Assembly (NCBI GenBank): GCA_030220185.1
Contig: JASPKZ010007250.1
Location: forward strand, 2,383,501-2,447,500
From: Diploptera punctata
Lineage: Eukaryota > Arthropoda > Insecta > Blattodea > Blaberidae
Length of the DNA stretch: 64,000 bases
Direction of reading: 5' to 3'
Position 1 is the stretch's first letter. Every line of letters begins with the position of its first letter. Positions 42,482-52,904 of this stretch are shown piece by piece. The translations under genes and the position numbers were made by a program. The notes under the pieces are model-generated. The model saw only the letters and a list, made by a program, of their open reading frames with translations. It made no database searches and had not been told where the DNA came from.

Positions 42482-42854
42482 CACTGTGTCCATAAAGTGT
42501 TTCCAACATTAAAACTTACTATAAGATGAAAACTATAAAAGTTAGAGTTGTGTAGTTTGTGGCAGATGAAAGACAAGCTCTTAAAGTTTGTAGAGCTATG
42601 TCAGTGTACTTCCACATGTGCACCTCTTGTCTTATATCCACCAAAGTAATGGATTTAGCATGATCCTTGTAAATAGACGTCCGTTTCAAATTTTCATTAA
42701 CACATTGCGCTTTCTCCTGGTTTGACGTAAATTATACCAAAAAAAAAAAAACTTTGAGTTTGTCTTGCATCTGCCACAAACCACACAACTCTAACTTTTA
42801 TAGTTTTCATCTTATAGCAAGTTGTAATATTGGAAATACTTTATGGACATGGCG
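42482..42854. mobile_element. Mariner-like MITE
   Basis: Inverted ends of about 100 bp: CACTGTGTCCATAAAGTGTT at the left and the complement of CGCCATGTCCATAAAGTATT at the right. Both continue through CTATAAGATGAAAACTATAA and GTTTGTGGCAGATG. Flanked by TA at 42480-42481 and 42855-42856. No transposase. GTCCATAAAGT termini are typical of Tc1/mariner elements. Confidence 0.85.
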
Positions 42855-42896
42855 TATTTTAAAACTGTAATAAGTATTTAATTTTTGTATGATTTT

Positions 42897-42945
42897 ATTA
42901 TTTGGTTGAGTGGACGAGTGGTCTTAACTCTGCCTTCTCAAAGAA

Positions 42946-42983
<38 letters not shown>

Positions 42984-42984
42984 A
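42897..42984 (+). mobile_element. LINE-r 3' terminus with (ATT)n tail
   Basis: TTTGGTTGAGTGGACGAGTG, CTTAACTCTGCC, then (ATT)n to about 42982. Same short terminal form as 35619-35740. Confidence 0.82.
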
Positions 42985-43184
42985 ATGTAAGGGCACATAG
43001 TTAGGATGGACAACACAAGAAGACTAAAGAAGATCTTAGAATGGATACCACCAGGGAGAAAGAGATGAGGATGACCGACATACAGTTGGAAGAATGATAT
43101 CTAGTAAACAATCAAAGAGAGGGGACTGAAATGAAATGACTGCTTACACAGAAGGAAATGGTAATCTGTAACACAGAAACAACG
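42985..43184 (+). pseudogene. LINE-o C-terminal fragment
   Basis: Degraded KCKGTIVRMDNTRRLKKI and LEWIPPGRKR, then TYSWKNDI and RGLK. It has the general R-M ... P-P-G-R-K layout of the LINE tails but no second copy here. Confidence 0.6.
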
Positions 43185-43194
43185 CTAGTTGTAA

Positions 43195-43528
43195 TCCAGC
43201 CATAGTAATTCTGCCCGAGGGCAAGGTCTTTCCCTGCAATCATACCATTTTCATGATATGCTTTGCAGCTTTACTAGGGATTTATAGGTGTGGTAGCTTC
43301 CCATTGCTCTCCACATCGGTGAAGGATCATGATGGTAATGATAAGGATGATAATGAAGGACGGATGATTTTCGGGGACCGTTGGGCCCTAAGCTTGCTAA
43401 CATTTGTCTTACAGGCGAGGAAAAACCCCGAGATATACCTCACCCAGGAGCCTGTCCCGACCGGGAATCGAACCCGGACCGCTGCGTGACAAGGCAGCAC
43501 GCTACCTCGAGACCACAGCGGTGGACTT
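43195..43528 (-). mobile_element. SINE-B, full length
   Basis: Minus orientation, head at the right (43450-43528, B box GGTTCGATTCCC). Perfect 10-bp TSD CTAGTTGTAA at 43185-43194 and 43529-43538. Confidence 0.95.
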
Positions 43529-43679
43529 CTAGTTGTAACAATCTGTAAAAAATATTTTGTTACAGATAAACTTAACGGGGAAAAGAAAAACTATAAAACT
43601 GTCTTTGAAATACAATGTTTGTGTTTAAAGGACAAGACTAAAAATATATAACACTCTTGCATATAAAGAAACATAGGTG

Positions 43680-43925
43680 AATCCCGCAACACGGCAGCAG
43701 AGATAAAATCCAGGAGCAGAATAGCAAAATACACACGTATTATAAGAACTCAAAGCTGAATCCAATTTTTTTTAATGCAAAAAATTACATTAACAAATGG
43801 AGACTACATGTTGGAAGAATGACCAGAGAACGATTGCCCAACCAATTTAACATTAAAATACCGGGTAGGTTGAAAACGAAGCCAACATCAGCCAATAAGA
43901 AGAGTTCTGGATGCCAACTAGGCAT
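43680..43925 (+). pseudogene. LINE-p C-terminal fragment
   Basis: INKWRLHVGRMTRERLPNQF is readable at about 43791-43851, with degraded coding upstream. Single copy here. Confidence 0.5.
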
Positions 43926-44584
43926 TTAGCGTTGACTGCTTGATGGTGATGTCATCCACTGCACTCCTGTGCTTCGAATTTTGAGATACGTGGAAATATG
44001 GCGTGAGTGTGATCTATTTTCTATTCATGCATCTCTTCGACTGACTGCAACAGCGACTATTATCTACTGTCTATTATTCCAGAAAATATTGTATAATCTG
44101 CTATGAACGTCTTCATTCTAGAATAAATTCAATTAAATAGTAGTAGAGAGGAATCGATTATTCTGAATATTTTCACAGTTCAGTGAAAACATACCTTATT
44201 AAAGCTTTTGAGGATGTGGTGAAAATAACAGCAAAATTTAGAGGTGAGTCAGCATGGAGCATAAATTCTGTTCGTAATGAAATCGTACCGATAATTAACG
44301 ATATCTATCGACATTATGGAAAAAAAGGGTACACGTCTGACTAGGAGGTCCATATAATTATATTTTTTTTTGTCATAAATAAATAAAACATGGAGGAAGT
44401 TCTTATTATTGTTGGCAACTTGTCTTGTATTCAGTCTTATTTCTCGTAAAAATACGATGTTGCCTAAGAACAATTTTCTCTCGTTAACAGTTTCGAATAA
44501 AATATACTAATATGGAGGATAAAACTAGTACCACAGTTTCCCCAATAGACGGAGTAATACCTAATAGAAACGTATTTACAGTAC
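43926..44584. other. No recognisable feature
   Basis: No domain or window repeat. Confidence 0.5.
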
Positions 44585-45566
44585 AACTGGTACTTAGCTT
44601 GGATTTAGTATAGTAGAAAAGTAGTGAATAAAGGCATTACGCACGGATGCAGTTTGTCACCGATTCTTTTTAACATTTATTTAGACCAGGCTCTTAACTT
44701 ATGGTATAAAAAAATTTCTGAAATGGGTATTCCTATAGGCGGAAAAGTACTGCATTCATTGTTGTTTGCAGATGATCAAATAGGGATGAAGATGATACGA
44801 ATATATGAAAAATAAACTAATGGAAGAATATAAAAAATGGGGACTGAATATAAATGTAAAGAAAACTAAATATAAAAGTACAGAAAACAGAATATATGTG
44901 TTTGGGAAAGGATGTGGATGACCTCATACTCGAAACAGGGAAAATAAAAACATGTGCATTTTTTTAAATATCTTGGGTCAATAATTACAAGTTTTGGTAC
45001 CTGTGAGAGAGATGTACAGACTAAAATTGCAATGGCAAAAAATGCAACTAAAACATTACATGGAATAATTTGGAACAAAAATATCACAAAGGAAACTAAA
45101 ATGAAAATTTATAAGAGTATAATACAGAATATTTTGTCATATGGAAGTGAAACTTGGTCTTTGATGGAAGTGCAAAAGAATAAAATTAGAAGAGTTGAAT
45201 TTGATTATTTTAGAAGAAGCCTCCAAAAAAAAAAAAAAAAAAAAAGACAGGATAAAATAAGACATGAATTCCTTTGGAGAGAAATGAATGTCACCACATC
45301 TGTTGTTAAGAGGATTGAAAATCAAACGCTTAAATGGTGTGGCCATGTACAAAGAATGGAAAATGAAAGATGGCTAAAAATATATATACCAATTGTCACC
45401 CCCTGGAAGAAATAAACGTGGCAGACCAAGCTGGAAATGGAAAACCTACGTCAGAACTATGATAGATGATAGGAATTTGGAAGAGGGAAATTGGAATGAT
45501 AGAGATAAATGTAAACTGAAGACGGCAAACCTATAAATGGTGGAAATCCGAAGAAGAAGAAGATTT
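44585..45566 (+). pseudogene. LINE-c, reverse-transcriptase palm to 3' end
   Basis: NKGITHGCSLSPILFNIYLD (RT block before the catalytic box), LLFADDQIGM (F-ADD catalytic box present), a short deletion, FKYLGSIITSFGTCERDV, YKSIIQNILSYGSETWSLM, an A19 run near 45225-45245, REMNVTTSVVKRIENQTL, WCGHVQRMENERW, and after a frameshift RGRPSWKWKTYV, EEGNWNDR and (GAA)n at about 45555. It is the longest LINE-c copy. Frameshifts at 44815-44960 and 45412. Confidence 0.9.
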
Positions 45567-46390
45567 AAGCTGATTGAAGTTTTCAAGAAAAATAGCCTAC
45601 AATTTAGTTGAGTTCTCAAATTCTATCATCGAATTAGACATAGGAAATATCCTGAAATGTAGCTAATGATATCAGATAACAGTAAAGATACCTTCGCCCT
45701 TTTAAATCAAACGAGACGCATTCCCAGTGGGGTATGGGGATTTGGTCTCTGATTAAGTTTTCGCAAACGATGCACCAAGAACGTCGTTGGCAAATTCAAT
45801 AGGAATCAATGTCGAATGGACGAGGAACCCGAGATGTGCAGCGTGCTTTCAGATCACTTGTCTTTAACGTCCCTACAAAGTAAACAAACACGACAGACAA
45901 CGAAAGCAATATTGATTCCCCTGCGCTGTAATGGAAAAGAGAGTGTGTTTATGTGTGTGTGTGTGCGTTAAGGGTGATTTGGTTGGATAAACTTTTTTTT
46001 TTACGTGGGTCTGACGTCAAGGGAAATTACAGTCGGCGTCAGAGGGATGGGATAAGGGGGAAGTCCATACGAATGCCAATGCGCCATTTGTCCCTCACTC
46101 CACAACCAGCAACACAACCGGAGACAAACTGAAGCCTCTGGGATGTCTGGCGGATGGTTGTAGGGGCTTCCCCGTTCGATAAACACGTGTGTGACGTAAT
46201 CAGCATCCGTAGCAAACATATTGTCTACATCAATCGTACAACAAATTCATTCCACTCAGAATAATCAACGCCAGGAATCGCGTATTAATGACATGTCTTT
46301 TAAATGGGGCATCTTACTAGATACTGCAAATTTGCACATTAATTCTGACCATAACTAAAGGCTATCCGCTCTTAAAGTGGTCTTCATCAA
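45567..46390. other. No recognisable feature; short (GT)n
   Basis: An imperfect GT repeat at 45950-45965. The minus frame 46219-46001 (72 codons) has no signature. Confidence 0.55.
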
Positions 46391-46570
46391 ATCAAAATCA
46401 TGTGACCTGTTCGCTTTTCATTGGCTATGAACACCGGTGTATAATGTAATAGGAATAAGTACGCGAAAAAGTAGTTCCCTTTATTAAATTAAAAAAAAAA
46501 TATGTCCTCTGAATATACTTGTTATTCTTCGTGAATAACAAAACGTAGAAAATATTCTAAAATATAGGCT
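46391..46570 (+). repeat. Repeat M, uninterrupted copy
   Basis: Matches the two halves flanking repeat A at 3512-3895 and shows the empty site (AGTAGTTCCCTTTATTAAATT). Confidence 0.78.
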
Positions 46571-46931
46571 ACCTAATCAATAATTACAACTTAAATTAGA
46601 TTATTACGTATATACGATGCATTTGTGTCATGCTTCAGTCCATTCTGATGCAACAAAATGGCTGAAGATGTAGAGTCTTCTGTTGCTGTGTCGCCATCTA
46701 AATTTTTAAAACACAGGTCTGGCAAACCTTTGACTAGTGGTCAAATAACAGTTATTTTAAATGTTTCACAAGTTTAGTGAAAAATCTCACCAGCTTTCTT
46801 GTAATCTACCCCATCCAACGATCACATGTCTTAACATATATACTTCACACGTGTCCCCTGTCAGTGGGACAGTACCTGTGGCGTCAATGGCAAAATGATA
46901 CAATTGGCGTTTGTTTACGTTAGGATCACTC
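46571..46931. other. No recognisable feature
   Basis: No repeat partner. Confidence 0.5.
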
Positions 46932-46933
46932 TA

Positions 46934-47040
46934 GGGCCAGTTTCACCAAGAGAGGTAACTGCATTACGCCAGTTTAAGCTATGCACTATACATGGGGAAA
47001 ACTGACGTAATACAGTTACCTCTCTTGGTGAAACTGGCCC
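46934..47040. mobile_element. 107-bp hairpin MITE with TA duplication
   Basis: GGGCCAGTTTCACCAAGAGA... and its complement ...TCTCTTGGTGAAACTGGCCC form a hairpin with ~44-bp arms and a ~20-bp loop. TA at 46932-46933 and 47041-47042. The size and TA target fit a Tc1/mariner-derived MITE. Confidence 0.92.
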
Positions 47041-47054
47041 TAAGAGCGGATAAG

Positions 47055-47700
47055 ATTTAACTAACTCACTGGCACTATCGAACCCGTAGATTCATTCAAA
47101 CGCGGTTATAAGCTCACCATACATTTCCTATCCTGAGCCTATGTCTTCCAATCATCCCATGTATAATCTACTTCCCTCAAATCATCGTTAATGCTATTCT
47201 CCCACCTTTATCTTGGTCTACCAGCTGGGCGTTTTCCTTCTAATTTTCCCACAAGAGTTTCAATCTGTATCTATAATGGCGTAACAGTCCAATGTTGGAC
47301 CTTAGCATCTCCTTTGTTAGGAGTTACTAGACCAAGTTAAATTAGTTATGTTTAATTCCGATAGATGTCATGAATGGTATGTTGTCAACATACCGACCCA
47401 ATGAGACATCTAGCAGGCAAATAAAGTATTAATAGGATGAAGAATATCAGTAAATTTTGCTTAGAGACCTCTTTATTCCGGCTTAACGTTCGTTTACGAG
47501 ACTAAAAATATTCAGACTCGGCCTGAAGTTCCTCCCGGAGGACTTGCCATTTGGATTTTTCCATCCTAAAAAATCCATCGACCCCGGCAGGGTTTGAACC
47601 TCGGCCCTTAGGACCAGAGAAAGGAACATAGCCACTAGGCCACCGGGACCGACAAGAAGTTTTGTTTTCCATTTTCCCTCTTTAATTCCCAATTCTAGAA
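47055..47700 (-). pseudogene. RTE-A C-terminal end, split by a SINE-C relative
   Basis: Minus strand 47055-47260 (tail TAACTAACTCACTGGCACTATCG to the KLEGKRPAGRP-like block), then resuming with decayed similarity at 47651-47700. ACAAGAG and ACAAGAAG at the two junctions form the probable TSD. Confidence 0.78.
47261..47650 (-). mobile_element. SINE-C relative
   Basis: The head (47580-47650, B box GGGTTTGAACC complement) and body CCATCCTAAAAAATCCATCG match SINE-C. The 3' part (47261-47385) does not, so this is a subfamily with a different tail or a composite. Confidence 0.8.
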
Positions 47701-47849
47701 ATGGGTCATCAGTTCGACAAAATCGGTAATACCATTTCAATATTACACAGAGAGAAAAACAACAACAAAATTAGCATCTTAGAAGACATATAAATTTTAA
47801 AACACACCCACAGATCTGACCCCGATATACAACTTATACACCAACCTCA

Positions 47850-48020
47850 GTACCAAATGAAATGCAGAAGATGGAACATAATTCTGAAAGGCCTTCATAG
47901 TTTTAACTACTTGACGAAGTTTTTTTTATACAGACATTTAATTTAGTTGAGAAAACTGATGTAACAGATAGCTAGTTATTTTAATATTTTATTACACAAC
48001 CTCAACGGTGCTTTATTGTG
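47850..48020 (+). mobile_element. Repeat K, partial
   Basis: Shares GTACCAAAT.AAATGCAGAAGAT and the GAAAGGCC segment with 30345-30390, and CCTCAACGG..TTTAT..TGAATTTTA with the 56.7-kb copy. Motif: CAGAAGA-T-GGAA-loop-TTCT-GAAA-GGCC at 47865-47893. Confidence 0.65.
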
Positions 48021-48697
48021 AATTTTAGAAATATCGACTTTTAAGTCGTTGTATACAAATTTTTCAAAAAACAATTGAGATAATAAGTATATCTGTTATA
48101 TCTTTCCACATTTTCCGGTTTTTTGTAGTATAAAATGAAAATAAAGATAAAAAAACAGAGCAAATCTTCCAAAATCATTGATAGTTTCATAAATTGTGAG
48201 CATAAATATATCCGAAATTAATATTATAACAAGGGCAACAAAACCACTGTTGACCAGTGTAATTAATTATGGGAGTTTGTTTGCTCACATGATTGCTTCT
48301 AAGGAAAGGATATGCCTAATTATTATTTCATGCCCATGCTTTGTGAAATAAGGCAAGTAAATGCCTGTGTTTTGTGCTTGTTTATTAAAAACTGCAGGTG
48401 CGTTTGAGCACCAAGAATTAAATGTAAGAGCTTAATTTGCTGAGAGGTACACGTAGTAGCTCTGGCTCATTTCATATTTCTTGGTCGTCACTCAACTTGA
48501 CACCAGGACGTATTACGCTGGATGAACAAAAGCCATACGCTCTCACAGTGATATAAAGAATATCTTATAAACTTTTACACTCTCAAGAAAAAGCTGCCTC
48601 TACTTTATGTTCTCTGCAAGAAACTGGAACAGCATTAAAACAATAACACTTTCGTTTCTACATATTCTTCTGGATGAAACAGAAACTAAACTGCTTT
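48021..48697. other. No recognisable feature
   Basis: A/T-rich, no partner. Confidence 0.55.
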
Positions 48698-49885
48698 CAC
48701 TAGCATAATCGAACCCGTAGGTACACGAACATACGATCTCCATAATCTCAATCCTGAGCTAATATTTTCCAATCATATCCTATATAATTTGCTTCTCTCA
48801 AATTATAGTTAATATTATTCTCCCACCTCATTATTGGTCTATCATCTAGGCGTTTTCCCTCTGGTTTTCCTACAAGAACCTTCCATGCCCCTATCTCATT
48901 CCCCATTCGTGGCACATGAAACATCGCACATCTATGAGATTTAACTATTCTTGTTATATCTATGCTGACGACGTGGTATTGTTCGCCAGATCCCCTAAAA
49001 CAACTCCAATCAATGCTACAAGAGCTCTCAGAAACTAGCAAAATTGCAGGCCTTTCGATGAACAAAAGCAAGACACAAATTATGTCTAATGGTCCGGAAA
49101 ACACAATCAAAGTCGATGGAATGGATCTTCAATATGTAAGCGAGTACATATACTTAGGACAACTACACTCCTTCCATCAGAAAGTAGAGAAGGAAATAAG
49201 CAGAAGAATAGCTCTCGCCTGGAAGGCGTTCTGGTCACTGAAATTTATACTGCTGGACAAGTCACTCAACCGGAAACTCAAAATGGAAACACTACAAACC
49301 TGTGTTCTTCCAACACTGTTATATGGCTGCCAAACTTGGAATCTTACTGCCAAACTGAAGTACACACTCCAAGTATGCCAAAGGAAAATGGAGAGGAAAA
49401 TCTTAGGCATAACTCTGAAGGACAGAATCTCGAATACAACACTTCAAGCGATATCCTCAACAACTGTTCCCGCACAACAAGCCATCAGGAAAAAATGGAA
49501 GTGGGGAGGCCACGTCGCAAGAATACAGGACGACAGGTGGACAATAAAAACAACCATGTGGGACCCGTACACAGGCAAGAGACAGCGCGGAAGACCAAGA
49601 CGACGATGGGCTGACATCTTCAAAGAACGAGCAGGGGCTCAATGGTCCAGAGTCGCCAGATGCAGGAAAAGCTGGAGAACGATGGAGAGGCAACTGTGTA
49701 TTAACTAATCACAGAACAGACAGTGTATACAAACCAAGTGCTACATCCAAGTCAACTTCTCACCACGGAGTAGCTCACCGGGTGACACTCTCAAATAGAG
49801 CTTAACCCCTGTACAGGGAGGCCTTTGCCCTAAAGGGACATATCAGGCTTTATTTATTTATTTATTTTATTATTATATCCAGTTT
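48698..49885 (-). pseudogene. RTE-A C-terminal end, split by LINE-m
   Basis: Left part 48698-48960 (minus strand, RVLVGKPEGKRLDDRP region). The right part is only about 49880-49885 plus the duplicated target (TATTATATCC then AGTTTCCTTA), after which LINE-q begins. Confidence 0.85.
48961..49869 (+). pseudogene. LINE-m: RT catalytic box to C-terminus, intact frame after a shift
   Basis: Starts YADDVVLF at 48961 (one frame), shifts, and then is open from about 48990 to 49708: LQELSETSKIAGLSMNKSKT, YIYLGQLHSFHQKVEKEI, LPTLLYGCQTWNLTAKLK, KWKWGGHVARIQDDRWTI, GKRQRGRPRRRWADIF and VARCRKSWRTM. The 3' UTR ends in (TTTA)n at 49850-49866. TSD TTGTTATATC (48951-48960) and TTATTATATC (49870-49879). It is G/C-richer than its neighbours, which suggests a different or younger family. 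Confidence 0.92.
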
Positions 49886-50340
49886 CCTTAGAAAAAGTGA
49901 AAGCAAGATTCCTAAAAGCAGCAATGGGGATCTCTAACTTTGCTCCATCTAGACTTGCATATGAATTAGCACGGGAAACATTCCTCGTGGAAGATCTACG
50001 CACAAAATTCCTGTTACCAGCTACTAAACAGGGAACTGAATTGAAGAAAATACGATAACACAAGACAAAAGAAATACCAGACGATTTTTACGCAACTGAT
50101 GCAATGATCAATCAGGACTGGACCGGACCAAACAACAAGATACGCAGTGCAATAATAAGACTGGCAGTGCATGGATATCACCACAAACTCTGCAAAAATT
50201 CATACTATCATGATCCGTCAAGTGACTGCGTGTGCAAGCTCTGTGATAAACCGTGTGCAAGATATCATTTCAGTGTCTGTTTAAAGAGAACACAATCGTT
50301 GCTGGTATACAGCAGAGACATAAACTAATGCACTTTTGTG
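49886..50340 (+). pseudogene. LINE-q C-terminal region with CCHC-like finger
   Basis: KVKARFLKAAMGISNFAPSR, AYELARETFLVEDLRTKF, a stop, KTKEIPDDFYATDAMI, GPNNKIRSAIIRLAVHGYHH, CVCKLCDKPCARYHFSVC (C-x2-C-x4-H-x4-C). It is homologous to 53429-53960. LINE clade unassigned. The finger resembles C-terminal fingers seen in several LINE ORFs. Confidence 0.75.
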
Positions 50341-50346
50341 AGCGCT

Positions 50347-50351
50347 TTTCC

Positions 50352-50415
<64 letters not shown>
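50347..50415. repeat. (ATT)n microsatellite
   Basis: About 22 units, between LINE-q and an RTE-A fragment. Confidence 0.95.
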
Positions 50416-50416
50416 A

Positions 50417-50905
50417 GGCTGATGTGGCTCACTGTTATGCTGTTTTCTCCATTCGTCTGTCTGTTCATCTATCTTTGGTCAAATTTTTCCCTAAAAGCTT
50501 TGTTATCAAATACTCGTAATTTTTTCTCCTCCCTTAAAATAAGAGTTCATGTTTCGATTCCACATAATATAACTGGGAGAATAACAGTTCTATTCGTTCC
50601 AGCCAAGAAAGTATTTAGGTCAGGTGAAAGCTGCTAACTTATCACCTTAGCGGTTTAATTCCGTTTATATTTCTTAATTTATGTAGTTTACATAAAACAT
50701 TACATTTTCATTGTAAAAATATTGATCTTCAATCACAAATTTATCTAAGGATTTAACGTTTTTTTAAGAAGTATGGACGACAGAGTCCCTGTAATGTGTG
50801 ATAGCACGCATTTCCAGAATTCACTCTATGTTTAAGTTCTTTGAACATCTAATTCATATTTGTAATTATTGTTCCTAGGTACTTGAATGCAATAAACAAT
50901 TATTT
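50417..50905 (-). pseudogene. RTE-A internal fragment with an unknown 147-bp insert
   Basis: 50417-50608 matches the GEWRR to ILPV part; 50756-50893 matches the ALQ...NACY to YLGTI part. The 50609-50755 segment between them has no partner in the window. Confidence 0.85.
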
Positions 50906-50929
50906 ATTTTTACTAAAACTCCATGGTGC

Positions 50930-51185
50930 CAAGAATCTAGGAGGCCCTTGGCCTACTACCCGGCTGCTGATCTCACATCCATATCTGTCATTTATAAACG
51001 TTTACGGTCAAACGATCAGCATAGGGTGACGTGCTATTTTTTTACAACTTGGAACCGCTATTTATGCCTGTTGGAGCAACTCAAATTCCTTACGACTGTG
51101 GTAGATCACAGATCTCATAAATGCCGAAATTCCATTTCATCACCGAATCAATGCAATTCCCATAGGTCTGCGTCAATGTATGGTG
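50930..51185 (-). mobile_element. SINE-H, heavily decayed
   Basis: GGCCCTTGGCCTACTACCCGGCTG, GGGTGACGTG, AACCGCTATTTAT and GCGTCAATG remain in the SINE-H order. Oldest copy in the window. Confidence 0.65.
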
Positions 51186-51230
51186 CCAATCATTTTATTA
51201 GTCATTACTTTACATGGGATATCAAAATAG

Positions 51231-51325
<95 letters not shown>
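51231..51325. repeat. (TAA)n microsatellite, about 95 bp
   Basis: Uninterrupted. Poly-Asn and poly-Ile frames across it are artefacts. Confidence 0.96.
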
Positions 51326-51326
<1 letters not shown>

Positions 51327-51344
51327 TATAATTTGTATTTAAAA

Positions 51345-52510
51345 GAAATGGATTGTAGCGAAAAAGTACGGGATTTCAAGGAGAGAAAGAGTGTAAATAA
51401 AGTTGAAGTAAACATCAATAAAACAAAATATATTTTCACACATATAAATGCATTATAACCATCCCTTGTACAAAAAAAAACACCAGATTACGTTTATATA
51501 ACACTTTGGCTAGACCAGTGTTGACCTATGGTAGCGAAGCATGGACACTAAAAAGACAACATGAGGGCAGAATAACGGCTGGTGAAATGAAATTCATGCT
51601 CAGAACAGCGGGTTACACCAGATGGGATCGGAAAAGGAACACCGATATCTTAAAAGAATTGAAGACTACGCCAATTTTGGAATATATTAAACAGTACCAA
51701 CTAAATTGGAAACGCCATCTTGAAAGAATGAGTTCAAATCGGATCCCCAAAGCTGTTTATAATTATATACCAAGAGGACGAAGATCACTGGGCCGTCCTA
51801 TGAAACACTGGAGGGAAAATTTTCTATAGGATCGTAACAGGCCTTGGCCTAATACTTGGAAGGTAGAAGAAGAAATGCATTATAGAATGGAAATGGATAT
51901 AATGGCAAATGAGGGAAATTTTTTAAATATTCGTTGAATTCAAATACCTAAAACAATAATTACAAGTAGGAATGAGATGCATAAAGAAATTAAACATAGG
52001 CCTAATTCTAGAAATTAATGCTATTAGACTATGCATTACAAGGATTCTTGTGGTTCCAACTTCTCTCAAAAAACGTTAAAGTGAAAATATATAAATTTGT
52101 TATTCTCCCAGTTATAGGCAAATAGATGCGAAACATGGACTCTTACTTTAAGGGAGAAGAGATTAGAGTATTTGAGAATAAATTTCCTAGAACATTTTTG
52201 GAGCAAATAGAATTGAACAGATAGGCGAACGGAAAATACTACGTAACAGAGAACTACATGATATTATAGGAACAGTTAAGTATAGTAGACTGTGATGGGC
52301 AGGGAATGTGGCACGAATGGGGAATGAAATAGGGAAAACGACCATTGGTGGATCAAGAATAAGGTGAAAGAATAATATTAATCGTGATTTGAGGGATGTA
52401 CATTATACAGGAGATGATTGAAAAACATTAGTTCAGGATAGGGATACATGGAGAGGGGCCATGAATCTACGGTTTCGATAGTGCCAGAAAATTAGTTATT
52501 TAGGCCTATG
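51345..52510 (+). pseudogene. RTE-A, degraded, split by LINE-d
   Basis: Left part 51345-51457 (KVEVNINKTKYIFTH). Right part 51873-52510 runs to ATAGTGCCAGAAAATTAG. Many stops and indels show that this is an old copy. Confidence 0.9.
51458..51872 (+). pseudogene. LINE-d, thumb to C-terminus, (GAA)n end
   Basis: The frame to 51829 reads RPVLTYGSEAWTLKRQHEGR, ITAGEMKFMLRTAGYTRWD, LKELKTTPILEYIKQY, WKRHLERMSSNRIPK and GRPMKHWRENFL. The (GAA)n end is short. TSD AAATGCATTATA at 51446-51457 and 51873-51884. Confidence 0.93.
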
Positions 52511-52847
52511 TTAATTTTGTAGATGAAAAAAAAAATACTCATGACTTACACAGTATAAAATTAATCCGTCAAAATGAAGCAGAAATCGAACTTTTTTATT
52601 TGTGGATAATGGTAAATCAAGTCTGACAACCGTTCTTTTCAAACGACATAAACAGAGGAAATTCACATCACAGTATAAGAGCAGAAGAGAGATTCCTGGA
52701 TAATTTATAAAGTTTTAAATAATTCAATACCTCAGTATGCATAGAGGCTAAATCTGTCGCTTGTATACAACATCGTGAAAAGAAGAGCTTAGAGGACATT
52801 CATTACCTACTATAACTCGTTATTTTAAACGACCGCAGTAATTTTAT

Positions 52848-52895
<48 letters not shown>

Positions 52896-52904
52896 TTCGT
52901 CATT
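52511..52904. other. No gene; (TA)n at 52853-52891
   Basis: About 340 bp of unmatched DNA, then a (TA)n run. Confidence 0.55.

Noticed and set aside
42482..42854. LTR retrotransposon or solo LTR
   Set aside because: The repeats are inverted, not direct, and are flanked by a TA duplication.
50253..51439. Poly-Ile, poly-Tyr and poly-Asn reading frames (also at 11.0, 12.6, 13.2, 16.5 kb)
   Set aside because: They are translations of (ATT)n or (TAA)n arrays with no coding flanks.
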